From CALKWS01 sp048594865 (GTDB lineage: Bacteria > Actinomycetota > Actinomycetes > Actinomycetales > Beutenbergiaceae): a stretch of DNA of 64,000 bases. The notes below the pieces were generated by a model. That model saw only the letters and a program-made list of their open reading frames with translations. It was not told the origin of the DNA and searched no databases. Shown in pieces: positions 44,733 through 53,531 of the stretch (its first letter is position 1; each line of letters opens with the position of its first letter). The translations under genes and the position numbers were made by a program. The stretch covers positions 14,029-78,028 of the forward strand of contig JBMDWZ010000076.1 of the NCBI GenBank assembly GCA_048594865.1, in the 5' to 3' direction.

Positions 44733-44956
44733 CGCTTCTTGCCCTTCTCCGGTTGCCGGTGGTGCCAACGCACCTGCTCGGGCAACTCGTTCACTTCGCA
44801 GATCGCGGCCCAGACCTTATCTGGCCGCGCCCCATCGGCGAGCGCCTGCTCCGCCGTGCGTCCGCCCATCGGCCCCAGGGCCATGTCCTTTGCCAATGAG
44901 GGCGCATAGGACCCGAAGGTGTCCTGCATAGCGGCCCAGAACTCGGAGTGCTTCAC
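44729..44956 (-). CDS. DUF3046 family protein
   Basis: A 75-residue actinobacterial protein with the family core KHSEFW, GGRTAEQAL and DKVWAAICE. Function unknown; members often lie close to recA/recX. The GTG at 44956 is where relatives start and is 7 nt after TAGGGT, so it is probably leaderless. It heads the kinase and exporter genes. Confidence 0.88.
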   Translation of the reverse strand: MKHSEFWAAMQDTFGSYAPSLAKDMALGPMGGRTAEQALADGARPDKVWAAICEVNELPEQVRWHHRQPEKGKKR

Positions 44957-44979
44957 ACTCTTCACCCTAGTATCGAGGG
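44957..44979. promoter_or_regulatory. Divergent leaderless promoters with overlapping -10 boxes, DUF3046 / ybaK
   Basis: Twenty-three bases separate two GTG starts. Minus: TAGGGT (44969-44964), 7 nt, GTG. Plus: TAGTAT (44968-44973), 6 nt, GTG. The hexamers share two bases (44968-44969), so RNA polymerase cannot open both at once. Confidence 0.65.
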
Positions 44980-45522
44980 GTGACAGCAAACGAACTCACC
45001 TGGTTACCCACCGCCGATCATCCCGAACTGCTGGCCGACCCGGTGCGCGCCCAGTTAGCGGGCTCCGAGCTGGGCACTCACGCTCAGGTGGCGCAGATCG
45101 ACCCAGAAATCGCCGATACCGCCGCCCTGGTCCAAGCCACCGATGTAACCCTGGAATCCAGCGCCAACTGTCTCATTGTGCGTGCTCGCCGGGGCGGTGA
45201 GGAGACGTTTGCAGCGGCGTTGGTGTTGGCCACCACCAAGGCCGACATCAACTCCACCATCCGCAAGACCCTTGGCGCCCGCAAATGCTCCTTCATGTCC
45301 ATGGACGACGCCGTGGAACTCACCGCCATGGAGTACGGCGGGATCACCCCGATTGGGCTGCCGGACGGGTGGCCGGTGCTCATCGATTCGCGGGTGGTTG
45401 CCACCGAACAAATCGTGATCGGCTCGGGCCTGCGAACCTCCAAGGTGCGGATCGACGGAGCCTGCGCCGCGCAGCTGCCCGGAGCACAGGTGATTGAAGG
45501 GCTGGCGATCGAGATCGAATGA
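44980..45522 (+). CDS. YbaK/EbsC-type aminoacyl-tRNA deacylase
   Basis: A 180-residue editing-domain protein of the YbaK/ProX family that hydrolyses mischarged aminoacyl-tRNA. Conserved marks are the invariant Lys in ALVLATTKADINS and the GGITPIGLP loop. The exact tRNA substrate cannot be told. No Shine-Dalgarno; start 6 nt from the -10. Confidence 0.85.
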   Translation: MTANELTWLPTADHPELLADPVRAQLAGSELGTHAQVAQIDPEIADTAALVQATDVTLESSANCLIVRARRGGEETFAAALVLATTKADINSTIRKTLGARKCSFMSMDDAVELTAMEYGGITPIGLPDGWPVLIDSRVVATEQIVIGSGLRTSKVRIDGACAAQLPGAQVIEGLAIEIE

Positions 45523-45564
45523 GCCGATGGCTGCCCTGTCGGTGCCGACTGTGACAATGGGCCA

Positions 45565-48500
45565 GTGACCGAGCCAGACCTGCCCTTCTCGCCGCCGACG
45601 CGGTCCTGGTTCGCTGACGCCTTCGATGCGCCGACCGCGGCCCAGCGTGAGGCCTGGGACGCGATCGGCTCCGGTGACCATGCCCTGGTGGTGGCCCCGA
45701 CCGGTTCGGGTAAGACTCTGGCGGCATTCCTCGCCGCCCTGGACGCACTTCTCACCGGCGAAGCCAGCGAGCCCGCTGCACCCAAAGAGCGCTGCCGGGT
45801 GCTGTACATCTCCCCGCTCAAGGCCCTCGCCGCCGACGTTGAGCGCAACCTGCGCTCCCCGCTGGTGGGCATCACCCAGGCCGCGCAGAGTGCCGGTGAG
45901 CACGTTCGTGACGTTCAGGTGGGTACGCGCACCGGCGACACCCCCGCCGCCCAGCGCCGCGCCTTTGGCACCAAACCACCAGACATCCTCATCACGACCC
46001 CCGAGTCCCTGTTCCTCATCCTTACCTCCTCCGCCCGCGAGGGGCTGGCTGGGGTGCAGCAAGTCATCATCGATGAGGTGCACGCACTGGCCGGCAATAA
46101 ACGCGGTGCCCACTTGGCGTTGTCCTTGGAGCGCCTGGACCAGATGCTTCCCGCCCCGGCGCAGCGGATCGGACTGTCGGCAACGGTCAACCCGCCACAG
46201 GTGGTCGCGGACTACCTCAGCGGAGCGCGCCCGCTTGCCGATGGTGGACGCAAGGTGCGCATTGTCCAACCGCACATCGATAAGCAACTGCAAATCGACG
46301 TCGTCGTCCCGGTTCCTGACCTGTCTGATATTCCGAGCACGCAGGCCGATTCGGCCGATGACGCCGGTCTGGACCTGAGCGGTTCGGCGGCCGGCACCCC
46401 ACCGGAACTGCGGCAAAACCAGGGCGCGTCAATCTGGCCCCACGTCACGCAGCGAGTCACCGACCTCATCGCCGGGCACCGTTCCACGATCGTGTTCACC
46501 AACTCCCGACGCGGCGCCGAACGGCTCACCTCACGGATCAACGAGGAGAACGCGCGCCGCCTCGGCCTGATGGACCCAGACCCGGCAGCGGAGGTCGCTG
46601 CGCAGGTGCCCGGGCAGTCGGGAACCAGCGCGCAGGTGCCTGCCGAAGCGATCATCGCCCGGGCGCATCACGGGTCGATGAGTCGCAGCGAACGCACCGA
46701 CATCGAGTCGGCCCTGAAGTCCGGTGCCTTGCCGGCGGTGGTCGCCACCAGTTCCTTGGAGCTCGGGATCGACATGGGCGCCGTGGACCTGGTGATCCAG
46801 GTGGGCTCACCGCCGTCGGTGGCCTCGGCATTGCAGCGCATCGGACGCGCCGGGCACCAAGTTGGCGAGGTGTCCACCGGGGTGGTCCTGCCTACACACC
46901 GGGGCGACCTGCTCGCGGCGACCTCTGGCTCTGCCCGGGCTAGGGAGGGGAGGATCGAGTCGATCAAGATTCCGGCCAACCCCCTCGATGTCCTGGCTCA
47001 ACAAGTGGTGGCGACGCTTGCCATCGAGGATTACGACGTTGATGACTTGGCGGCGATGGTGCGTCGCAGCGCACCGTTCGCGTCGTTGCCCGACGGGCTG
47101 TGGCGCTCGGTGTTGGACATGCTCTCCGGCCGCTACCCCAGCGAAGACTTCGCCGAGTTGCGCCCACGGGTGGTGTGGGACAGAGCGTCGGGCACCCTGC
47201 GCGCGCGGCCCGGGGCGCTGCGGCTGGCAGCAACGTCGGGCGGGACCATCCCCGACCGCGGACTATTCGGGGTATTCCTGGTCGGCGAAAGCGACCCGGC
47301 GCGCGGCGGAAAACGCGTGGGTGAACTCGATGAGGAGATGGTGTTTGAGTCCCGGGTCGGGGACACCTTCACGCTGGGCTCCTCGACCTGGCGGATCCAA
47401 GACATCACGCCCGATCGGGTGCTGGTCACCCCCGAGCCGGGGATGCCCGGCCGGTTGCCGTTCTGGAAGGGCGACGCCCCCGCGCGGCCCGCGGAACTCG
47501 GCCAGGCGCACGGGGAAATGATCCGCACGCTGATCGGCGATGATCTGTCCGAGGACTCCTCGGCGCTGGATGGGTTGGATGAGTGGGCCGCGCAGAACGT
47601 CCTTGCCTACCTGCGGGAGCAGCGTGAGGCGACCGGCGAGCTCCCGAGTGATCAGACCGTGGTGGTGGAGCACTTCCGCGACGAGCTCGGCGACTGGCGG
47701 ATCGCGATCCACTCGCCGTTCGGGGCCGCGGTGCACGCGCCGTGGGCGCTGGTGCTGCGGGCCAGATTGGAGGAACGTTTCGGCTTGGACGCTCAGACGA
47801 TGCACGCCGATGACGGGATTGTGCTGCGGCTGCCGGACACCGCCTGGGACGAACCGGAGTCCACCAGTCAACTCGACCTGGCGGATCTGCTCATCGACCC
47901 CGATGAGGTCAAGGCCCAGGTGGTGGCGGCGCTGGGGGCCTCGGCGCATTTTGCTGGCCGGTTCCGGGAAGCTGCGGCCCGGTCGTTGCTGCTCCCCCGC
48001 CGGCGTCCCGATGGCCGACAGCCGCTGTGGCAGCAGCGTCAGCGCAGCGCCCAGTTACTGTCGGTCGCCTCCCGGTATGACGACTTCCCGGTGGTGCTGG
48101 AGGCCGTGCGCGAATGCCTGCAGGACGACTTCGACATCGACGCCCTCACCGGCATCATGACCAGGCTAGACAACCGCGATATCCGGCTCGTTGAGGTGCG
48201 CACGCCCCACCCCTCACCATTCGCCAGTTCGCTGATCTTCGGCTACGTCGCCCAGTTCCTGTACGACGGCGATGCTCCCCTTGCCGAGCGTCGTGCGGCG
48301 GCGCTCAATCTCGATGGCAAACTGCTGGCCGAGTTGCTGGGTGATGGCGCCGAGATCGCCGATCTCCTCGATCCGGCGGCACTGGCCACCGTCGAGGCTC
48401 AAGTGGGTCTGCGCACCCGCGGCGTCACCGATGCCGAGGGGATCATCGACCTGATCCGCCGATTGGGCCCGGTGCCGACGAAGGAACTCGCGGCACGGTG

Positions 48501-50352
48501 CACCGACGACGTGGATCCCGAGGTGCTGCAGGTGTGGCTGACAGGCCTGCAGTCCGATCGCCGGATCCTGACCGTGCGGGTCGCCGGGGCGGATCAATGG
48601 ATCACGGTGGAGGACGCCGGCCGGATGCGCGATGCGTTGGGGGTTGCGCTTCCCATGGGGTTGCCGCAGGAGTTCACCGAGCCGGTACCAGCGGCGCTCA
48701 GCGACCTGGTGCAGCGGCACGCGCGCACGCACGGGCCGTTCCGGGCCGGGCAGGTTGCCGCGAGATTCGGATTGGGGGTGGCGGCGCTGACCCCGGTGCT
48801 GGCCGAACTCGCCCGATCCGGGACGCTAGTGAGCGGTGCGCTGCGGCCAGCCGAGTCACACAGTCCCGAGAGCGCGGGCATGCCCGGGCCCGACTATTGC
48901 GACGCGGAGGTGTTGCGCCGGGTTCGCCGTGGCTCGTTGGCGGCGCTGCGCTCGGAGGTAGAGCCGGTGCCGCACGCGGCCCTTGGTCTCTTTGCCCCGC
49001 GGTGGCACCAGTTCGGCCGGCTGCGCGGATTGGACGGGGTGCGCAGCGCCTTGGAGCAGCTCGTGGGCACCACCATGCCGCTCAGCTCTTGGGAGTCCCT
49101 GGTGCTACCGGCGCGGGTGGCCGACTTTCGGGCAAGCATGCTCGATGAGCTCACCGGCTCCGGTGAAGTGGTGTGGGTGGGCCAGGATCAGAACGTGGCG
49201 CTGCTGCCAGCAGATGCGGTGGCTGACCTCGCCCCAGCGGTAAGGGAGAACCTTGAGGCGAACGGGGCCACGGCCGCGATCCTGGGGGCGCTGTCTGGAG
49301 GGGGCGGGTTGTTCTTCCGGGACCTGCTGACCGCCGTGCGGGAGTCCGAGGGCCTGTCGCAGATCGCGGCGGTTGACGTCATCGACGCGATCTGGGAACT
49401 GGTGGACGCCGGCCAGGTCACCAATGACTCACTCGCCGCCCTGCGGGCCCGCGAGGCGCCGGCCGGCCGTGGCGCTCGCTCGGGTTCTGGCGCGGGTTCA
49501 GGCGCAGGTTCGGGCGCAGGTTCAGCCAGGGCGCGGGGTTCGCGGGCGGCGGGCACACGCGCCGCGGCGAGTGCGGGGGCTGCGCCGCGCACCCGGTCAC
49601 TGCGGGCCACCGCACTGCGGACCGCCGGGGCGCAGGTGTCCACACCGCCGTCGGCCGCGGGGCGGTGGGCGCTGGTGCAGGAGCGCTCCAGCGCCGAGCA
49701 GCGAACCGTGGCCGCGGTGCTGTCGATGGCGGATCGTGATGGCGTGCTCACCCGTGGCGGGGTGCGGGACGTGCCCGGTGGTTTCGCGACCGCCTACCGC
49801 ATTCTGGCCAGCGCGGAGGAGAACGGGCAGGTTCGCCGGGGCTACTTCGTAGAGGGACTGGGAGCCGCACAGTTCGCCCTACCCGACGCTGTGGAGGAGT
49901 TGCGCTCGGAGTCGCGCGCGCTGGAGCGTGAGGAGGCACCCGCGGTGTTCCTCGCGGCAACCGATCCCGCCAACCCCTATGGCGCGGCGTTGCCCTGGCC
50001 ACCGGGCTCCGGTGAAGCCAGCACGCACCGGCCCGGGCGTAAGCACGGCGCGGTAGTGGTGCTGGTTCGGGGAGAGCTGATCTTGTACCTGGAACGTGGC
50101 GGAAAGTCGCTGCTGTCTTTCGAGGCGGACTCTGCGGCGTCGGGAGCGGGCGGCGCGCCATCCGGTGGCTCGGCCTCCCTACGCGCCGCATGCGAGCTCC
50201 TGGCGACCAAGCTCGGGACCGGCATCATGGGCCGAGTGACGCTCACCAAACTCAACGGGGCACAAGCGCTTGGCGACAAGAGCGCACTTGGCCAAGCGCT
50301 GAGCGACGCGGGGTTCCTCAGCACGCCCCGAGGGCTGCGGTTACGTGCCTGA
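45565..50352 (+). CDS. lhr: Large ATP-dependent helicase Lhr
   Basis: A 1595-residue superfamily 2 helicase. Lhr is a 3'-5' DNA translocase that also unwinds RNA:DNA hybrids. It has Walker A APTGSGKT (44-51), DEVH (about 170-173), a winged-helix and Lhr-core region around residues 560-900 and a long C-terminal part typical of actinobacterial Lhr. A Gly/Ser/Ala/Arg linker (about 1302-1342) carries a tandem repeat. GTG start with a -10-like GACAAT six nucleotides upstream. It overlaps the Nei gene by 8 nt. Confidence 0.94.
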   Translation: MTEPDLPFSPPTRSWFADAFDAPTAAQREAWDAIGSGDHALVVAPTGSGKTLAAFLAALDALLTGEASEPAAPKERCRVLYISPLKALAADVERNLRSPLVGITQAAQSAGEHVRDVQVGTRTGDTPAAQRRAFGTKPPDILITTPESLFLILTSSAREGLAGVQQVIIDEVHALAGNKRGAHLALSLERLDQMLPAPAQRIGLSATVNPPQVVADYLSGARPLADGGRKVRIVQPHIDKQLQIDVVVPVPDLSDIPSTQADSADDAGLDLSGSAAGTPPELRQNQGASIWPHVTQRVTDLIAGHRSTIVFTNSRRGAERLTSRINEENARRLGLMDPDPAAEVAAQVPGQSGTSAQVPAEAIIARAHHGSMSRSERTDIESALKSGALPAVVATSSLELGIDMGAVDLVIQVGSPPSVASALQRIGRAGHQVGEVSTGVVLPTHRGDLLAATSGSARAREGRIESIKIPANPLDVLAQQVVATLAIEDYDVDDLAAMVRRSAPFASLPDGLWRSVLDMLSGRYPSEDFAELRPRVVWDRASGTLRARPGALRLAATSGGTIPDRGLFGVFLVGESDPARGGKRVGELDEEMVFESRVGDTFTLGSSTWRIQDITPDRVLVTPEPGMPGRLPFWKGDAPARPAELGQAHGEMIRTLIGDDLSEDSSALDGLDEWAAQNVLAYLREQREATGELPSDQTVVVEHFRDELGDWRIAIHSPFGAAVHAPWALVLRARLEERFGLDAQTMHADDGIVLRLPDTAWDEPESTSQLDLADLLIDPDEVKAQVVAALGASAHFAGRFREAAARSLLLPRRRPDGRQPLWQQRQRSAQLLSVASRYDDFPVVLEAVRECLQDDFDIDALTGIMTRLDNRDIRLVEVRTPHPSPFASSLIFGYVAQFLYDGDAPLAERRAAALNLDGKLLAELLGDGAEIADLLDPAALATVEAQVGLRTRGVTDAEGIIDLIRRLGPVPTKELAARCTDDVDPEVLQVWLTGLQSDRRILTVRVAGADQWITVEDAGRMRDALGVALPMGLPQEFTEPVPAALSDLVQRHARTHGPFRAGQVAARFGLGVAALTPVLAELARSGTLVSGALRPAESHSPESAGMPGPDYCDAEVLRRVRRGSLAALRSEVEPVPHAALGLFAPRWHQFGRLRGLDGVRSALEQLVGTTMPLSSWESLVLPARVADFRASMLDELTGSGEVVWVGQDQNVALLPADAVADLAPAVRENLEANGATAAILGALSGGGGLFFRDLLTAVRESEGLSQIAAVDVIDAIWELVDAGQVTNDSLAALRAREAPAGRGARSGSGAGSGAGSGAGSARARGSRAAGTRAAASAGAAPRTRSLRATALRTAGAQVSTPPSAAGRWALVQERSSAEQRTVAAVLSMADRDGVLTRGGVRDVPGGFATAYRILASAEENGQVRRGYFVEGLGAAQFALPDAVEELRSESRALEREEAPAVFLAATDPANPYGAALPWPPGSGEASTHRPGRKHGAVVVLVRGELILYLERGGKSLLSFEADSAASGAGGAPSGGSASLRAACELLATKLGTGIMGRVTLTKLNGAQALGDKSALGQALSDAGFLSTPRGLRLRA
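49482..49527 (+). repeat. 12-bp tandem repeat inside lhr
   Basis: GGGTTCTGGCGC, GGGTTCAGGCGC, AGGTTCGGGCGC and a partial AGGTTCAGCC, coding for Gly-Ser-Gly-Ala repeats in the flexible linker. Copy number may vary between strains. Confidence 0.9.
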
Positions 50353-51130
50353 GGGTGACATCGCCAAGCGGGTATCGCGGCGCTTGACCCAGGCCCTGGA
50401 CACCGGGGTCCTGATCCGCACCGACCTGCGATGGGCGGACCTCGGCGGCTCAGACCTGCGCGGGCAACGGGCCCTGGAGACCGTCAGCTACGGCAAGCAC
50501 ATTCTGACCCGCACCGACGCGGGCTGGACCCTGCATAGCCATCTTCGGATGGACGGGATGTGGCAGATCCGGCGCACCACCAGCCCGGCGCAGCGGCTTG
50601 CGCGCCCGAGCATCCGGGCGGTGCTCGCCACCGAGTCCTGGACCTGCTTTGGCGACCGGCTCGGCGAACTGGACCTGGTCCGCACACGGGATGAACGCCG
50701 TCTGATCGGCCACCTTGGCCCGGACCTTCTCACTGAGGACCCCGACATCGCCCTCGCCGCAGCGAACGCCGCGAAGCGGGCGACCGAGACGATCGGCTCG
50801 GTGTTGCTGGATCAGCAGGTGGCCGCCGGTATCGGCACGATCTACATGGCCGAGAGTCTGTGGCACCACCGGATCAACCCGTGGCGGCCCACCGGCCAGG
50901 TCGACGACCTGGCCGAGCTATTCACCACCGCATCGACCTTGATGCACCGCAGCGCAGACGCCCGGCTGCCGACGGCGACCGGACAGTTCGAGCGTGGCCG
51001 CACCACCTACGTCCATGGCCGAGGGCAACTTCCGTGTAGACGCTGCGGCGCGCTCATCGTAGAAAAGGAAGTAGGCCGGGCGCCTATGCAGCGCCCGGCC
51101 TTCTTCTGCCCGGTATGTCAGCCTTCCTGA
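50345..51130 (+). CDS. nei: Endonuclease VIII-like DNA glycosylase (Fpg/Nei family)
   Basis: Base-excision glycosylase/AP lyase for oxidised pyrimidines. It starts MPEGD with the catalytic P2 and E3 (Nei type rather than PELPE of Fpg), has LHSHLRMDGMW, an H2TH region (DQQVAAGIGTIY) and a zinc finger C-R-R-C .. C-P-V-C at the end. The GTG lies inside the lhr end, so the two are coupled; the same lhr-nei pair occurs in mycobacteria. Confidence 0.93.
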   Translation: MPEGDIAKRVSRRLTQALDTGVLIRTDLRWADLGGSDLRGQRALETVSYGKHILTRTDAGWTLHSHLRMDGMWQIRRTTSPAQRLARPSIRAVLATESWTCFGDRLGELDLVRTRDERRLIGHLGPDLLTEDPDIALAAANAAKRATETIGSVLLDQQVAAGIGTIYMAESLWHHRINPWRPTGQVDDLAELFTTASTLMHRSADARLPTATGQFERGRTTYVHGRGQLPCRRCGALIVEKEVGRAPMQRPAFFCPVCQPS

Positions 51131-51147
51131 GGTGCAGGAATCTGAAC

Positions 51148-51471
51148 CTAGACTCGGGCGAAATCCTCGTCGTGACCGAATTCGCCGGTGATGTGATCGG
51201 CGAACGTGAACGGCACGGTGTCTGGAACGGCGATCTGTTCGGTGATCGCCACTCGGTCCGAAACCTCGCGCAGTACCAGGGACATCGGCATGCTCAGTGC
51301 CGCGCAGATCGCGCTGAGCAATTCTGAGGATGCCTCCTTCTGGCCTCGCTCTACCTCGGAGAGGTACCCCAATGAAACCTGGGCCGCTGAGGACACTTCA
51401 CGGAGCGTGCGCCCTTGACGCTGGCGCACGTCGCGGAGGACGTCACCGATCACTTGTCGTAGGACCACCAT
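51148..51471 (-). CDS. clgR: XRE-family regulator, ClgR type
   Basis: A 107-residue regulator with an N-terminal helix-turn-helix (REVSSAAQVSLGYLSEVERGQKEAS, split about 25-50). ClgR activates clp protease and envelope stress genes in actinobacteria and commonly lies after pgsA and cinA, as here. GGAGGG sets the ATG at 51471; the longer upstream frame is spurious. The 250 nt before it hold its promoter; I saw no gene there. Confidence 0.85.
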   Translation of the reverse strand: MVVLRQVIGDVLRDVRQRQGRTLREVSSAAQVSLGYLSEVERGQKEASSELLSAICAALSMPMSLVLREVSDRVAITEQIAVPDTVPFTFADHITGEFGHDEDFARV

Positions 51472-51721
51472 GGTGTTGCCCTCCTCTCGTTGTTGACCCG
51501 CGACGCGTTGCTGGCCGTGGGTTCGCTGCTGTGCGTTCTTACCGTACCCCGTCAATGTGTCGGGGATGTTCCTTGGTGTGGATGTGCGGTGAAGAATGGA
51601 GTTACTTGTGGGAACTGGTCGCTGGATCATTACTACCTACAACGCACGCGGGGTCGATATTTGTTCCCGCGCCCGCTGAGCCCGCGCCGCTCACTCCCCT
51701 GCTGGCACTCGCGTCCCGCAC

Positions 51722-52282
51722 TCACTTCACGATCGGGTAGCCCGCTGCGGCCGCGCCGAACGCCAGGGCCAGCGCGGTTACCGCGCGCCGGGTCACCTCC
51801 CGGCCACCGGCCAACCGGTAGCGCTTGGTGAAGACCCTGCTCCCCAGTGCACAACCGATGTAGACCACCCCAACGTCCTGACCACCTTGAGGCGATGGCC
51901 CGGCCACCCCGGTGGTGGCCAAGCCGACGTCCGCCCCGAAGAGGCTGGCTGCCCGTTGGGCCATTTGGGCGACGACGTCGGAGTCGACGGGGCCGCGATC
52001 GTTCAGGAGGTCGGGGTCCACGCCAAGCACCTCGGCTTTAGCGTCAGTGGCATAGGCCACGACTCCCCCGCGGTAGACCGATGAGGCCCCGGGGACACCG
52101 ACAATCTCGGCACTGAGCAAGCCGCCGGTGAGCGATTCGGCCACCGCCAAAGTCAGCCCGCGGCCCTTGAGCACGTCGAAGAGGCGCGCGGCGGCGGGTC
52201 TTATGGCGGCGTGCTCTTCCCCCGCGGCGTTTTGCGCGACGTCTGCGTTCTGCGCGACGTCTGCGTTGTGCGCCGCGACCAT
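51722..52282 (-). CDS. CinA C-terminal domain protein (nicotinamide-nucleotide amidohydrolase-like)
   Basis: A 186-residue PncC-type amidase that would deamidate NMN. It has AESLTGGLLSAEIVGVPGAS, YATDAKAEVLGV and TTGVAGP. The first 27 residues carry a repeated ADVAQN motif. It starts one nucleotide after the pgsA stop. Confidence 0.92.
   Translation of the reverse strand: MVAAHNADVAQNADVAQNAAGEEHAAIRPAAARLFDVLKGRGLTLAVAESLTGGLLSAEIVGVPGASSVYRGGVVAYATDAKAEVLGVDPDLLNDRGPVDSDVVAQMAQRAASLFGADVGLATTGVAGPSPQGGQDVGVVYIGCALGSRVFTKRYRLAGGREVTRRAVTALALAFGAAAAGYPIVK
52233..52267. repeat. 18-bp-period repeat at the start of the cinA-like gene
   Basis: TGCGCGACGTCTGCGTT occurs exactly twice (52233-52249, 52251-52267), coding on the minus strand for a repeated hexapeptide NADVAQ. 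Confidence 0.85.
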
Positions 52283-52283
52283 C

Positions 52284-52886
52284 TCAGCTGGGCGGCGCCG
52301 CACCACGGCGCGCCACCGCAATCGCGCGAACGATGTAATCGATACCGGTGATCACCGTTACCGCGACCGCGGCGATCATCACCACGAACGCGGCGGTCTC
52401 AAACACCGACCCGAACGTTGCGCCGAACATTCCAGCGGCCGGCAGCAGCATCATCGCGATAAACACGATCTGCAGCACGGTCTTGAGCTTGCCGCCCTTG
52501 GACGCGGCCATCACCCATCGGCGCACCATGATGAACCGCAGGATCGTGATGGCGGCTTCCCTGACAATGATCGCGATCGTTGCCCACCAGGGGAGCTCTC
52601 CGAGAATGGAGAGCATGATGATCGCCGAGCCAACGAGCATTTTGTCAGCGAACGGATCGGCCAGCTTGCCGAAGTTCGTGACTTTGTTTTGGCTGCGGGC
52701 CAGGTAACCGTCGAGCTGGTCGGTAATTGCCGCGACCAGAAAAACCACGAGCGCTGCAATTCTGGTGCCGAGGGTGTCCTGCCAGAGCAGCACCACAAAA
52801 AAGGGCACGAGCGCAATGCGCAGCATCGTTAGTACATTCGGCAGGTTCCAGACCTGGCGAACTCCGGGTGCGGTAGCGGCTTGCAT
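52284..52886 (-). CDS. pgsA: CDP-diacylglycerol-type phosphatidyltransferase (PgsA-like)
   Basis: Membrane enzyme, probably phosphatidylglycerophosphate synthase. The 200-residue protein has six membrane helices and the CDP-alcohol motif DQLDGYLARSQ .. FGKLADPFADK with the D..D metal ligands. A GTG one codon upstream (52889) lies 6 nt after TACCCT and could be the real, leaderless start. The longer upstream frame is non-coding. Confidence 0.92.
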   Translation of the reverse strand: MQAATAPGVRQVWNLPNVLTMLRIALVPFFVVLLWQDTLGTRIAALVVFLVAAITDQLDGYLARSQNKVTNFGKLADPFADKMLVGSAIIMLSILGELPWWATIAIIVREAAITILRFIMVRRWVMAASKGGKLKTVLQIVFIAMMLLPAAGMFGATFGSVFETAAFVVMIAAVAVTVITGIDYIVRAIAVARRGAAPPS

Positions 52887-52895
52887 CACCTGCCC

Positions 52896-52934
52896 AGGGT
52901 AAGGGAGATTTCCGGGCAACGTAGACTCAACATC
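52896..52934. promoter_or_regulatory. Divergent leaderless promoters, pgsA / capA remnant
   Basis: Minus: TACCCT (52901-52896), 6 nt, GTG of pgsA. Plus: TAGACT (52922-52927), 7 nt, GTG of the decayed gene. The promoter of the pseudogene still looks intact. Confidence 0.5.
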
Positions 52935-53482
52935 GTGAACACGCCTCCAGGGCGGGCTGGGGAGCCCGCCCCGGTGCCGTCCTTGGGGCCAGGACGGCAG
53001 AACCGCGCAAGCCGTGCCCTGCTCATTGCGCTGACTTTGGCCCTGTTGGCCTTCGTTGGTGGTGTCACCTGGCCCGCAGCAGGAGTCCCCAACAACTGGA
53101 CCGGCGGCACCGACATCACCCTGTGCAACCTCCAGACCCCGCTCATTCCCCGTGGCCACAAACCCTCCGGCTACCCCACCTTCGGCGCTCCACGTGAACT
53201 CGGATACGTCCTAGCTCGCCTGGGTTCGACGGGTGCTCTACCGGCAATAGCCACTCCCTCGACCAGGGACTCACCACCCTCAACTACACCCTCAAGGTCA
53301 TGGACCGGGCCGGGCTCGGTCACGCGGGCTCGGCGCGCTCGAGTGCTGAGTCCAACGCCGCCCCTTCTATGAGCTATACCGCGGGGGCGAGGGCATGTGG
53401 GGTTGCCTATTCGCTCGGTAACTTCCTGTCCAACCAAGACTCAGCATTGGTCTACCCGCTGCGCGCCCTGCTTTCTCACTGA
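52935..53482 (+). pseudogene. Decayed CapA-family (poly-gamma-glutamate synthesis-like) gene
   Basis: The GTG frame encodes a membrane anchor (ALLIALTLALLAFVGG) and then TLCNLQTPLIP and YPTFGAPRELG, typical of CapA-like metallophosphatase-fold proteins. Near 53224 the homologous reading continues one frame over: FDGCSTGNSHSLDQGLTTLN, then VMDRAGLGHAGSAR, and finally the CapA signature YSLGNFLSNQ before a stop at 53482. So one base is lost, and the parts before TLCNL and between AGSAR and YSLGN are deleted: about 180 codons remain of an expected 350-400. Not functional. Confidence 0.82.
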
Positions 53483-53531
53483 GGACCGATGAACCCGCGG
53501 CTGGCGGAGGCTCGCGCCGGTTCTACGGCCG

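Noticed and set aside
45055..46416. Open frame of 453 codons on the minus strand opposite ybaK and lhr
   Set aside because: It crosses two clear genes, is Gly/Arg/Val-rich without motif, and is explained by codon bias.
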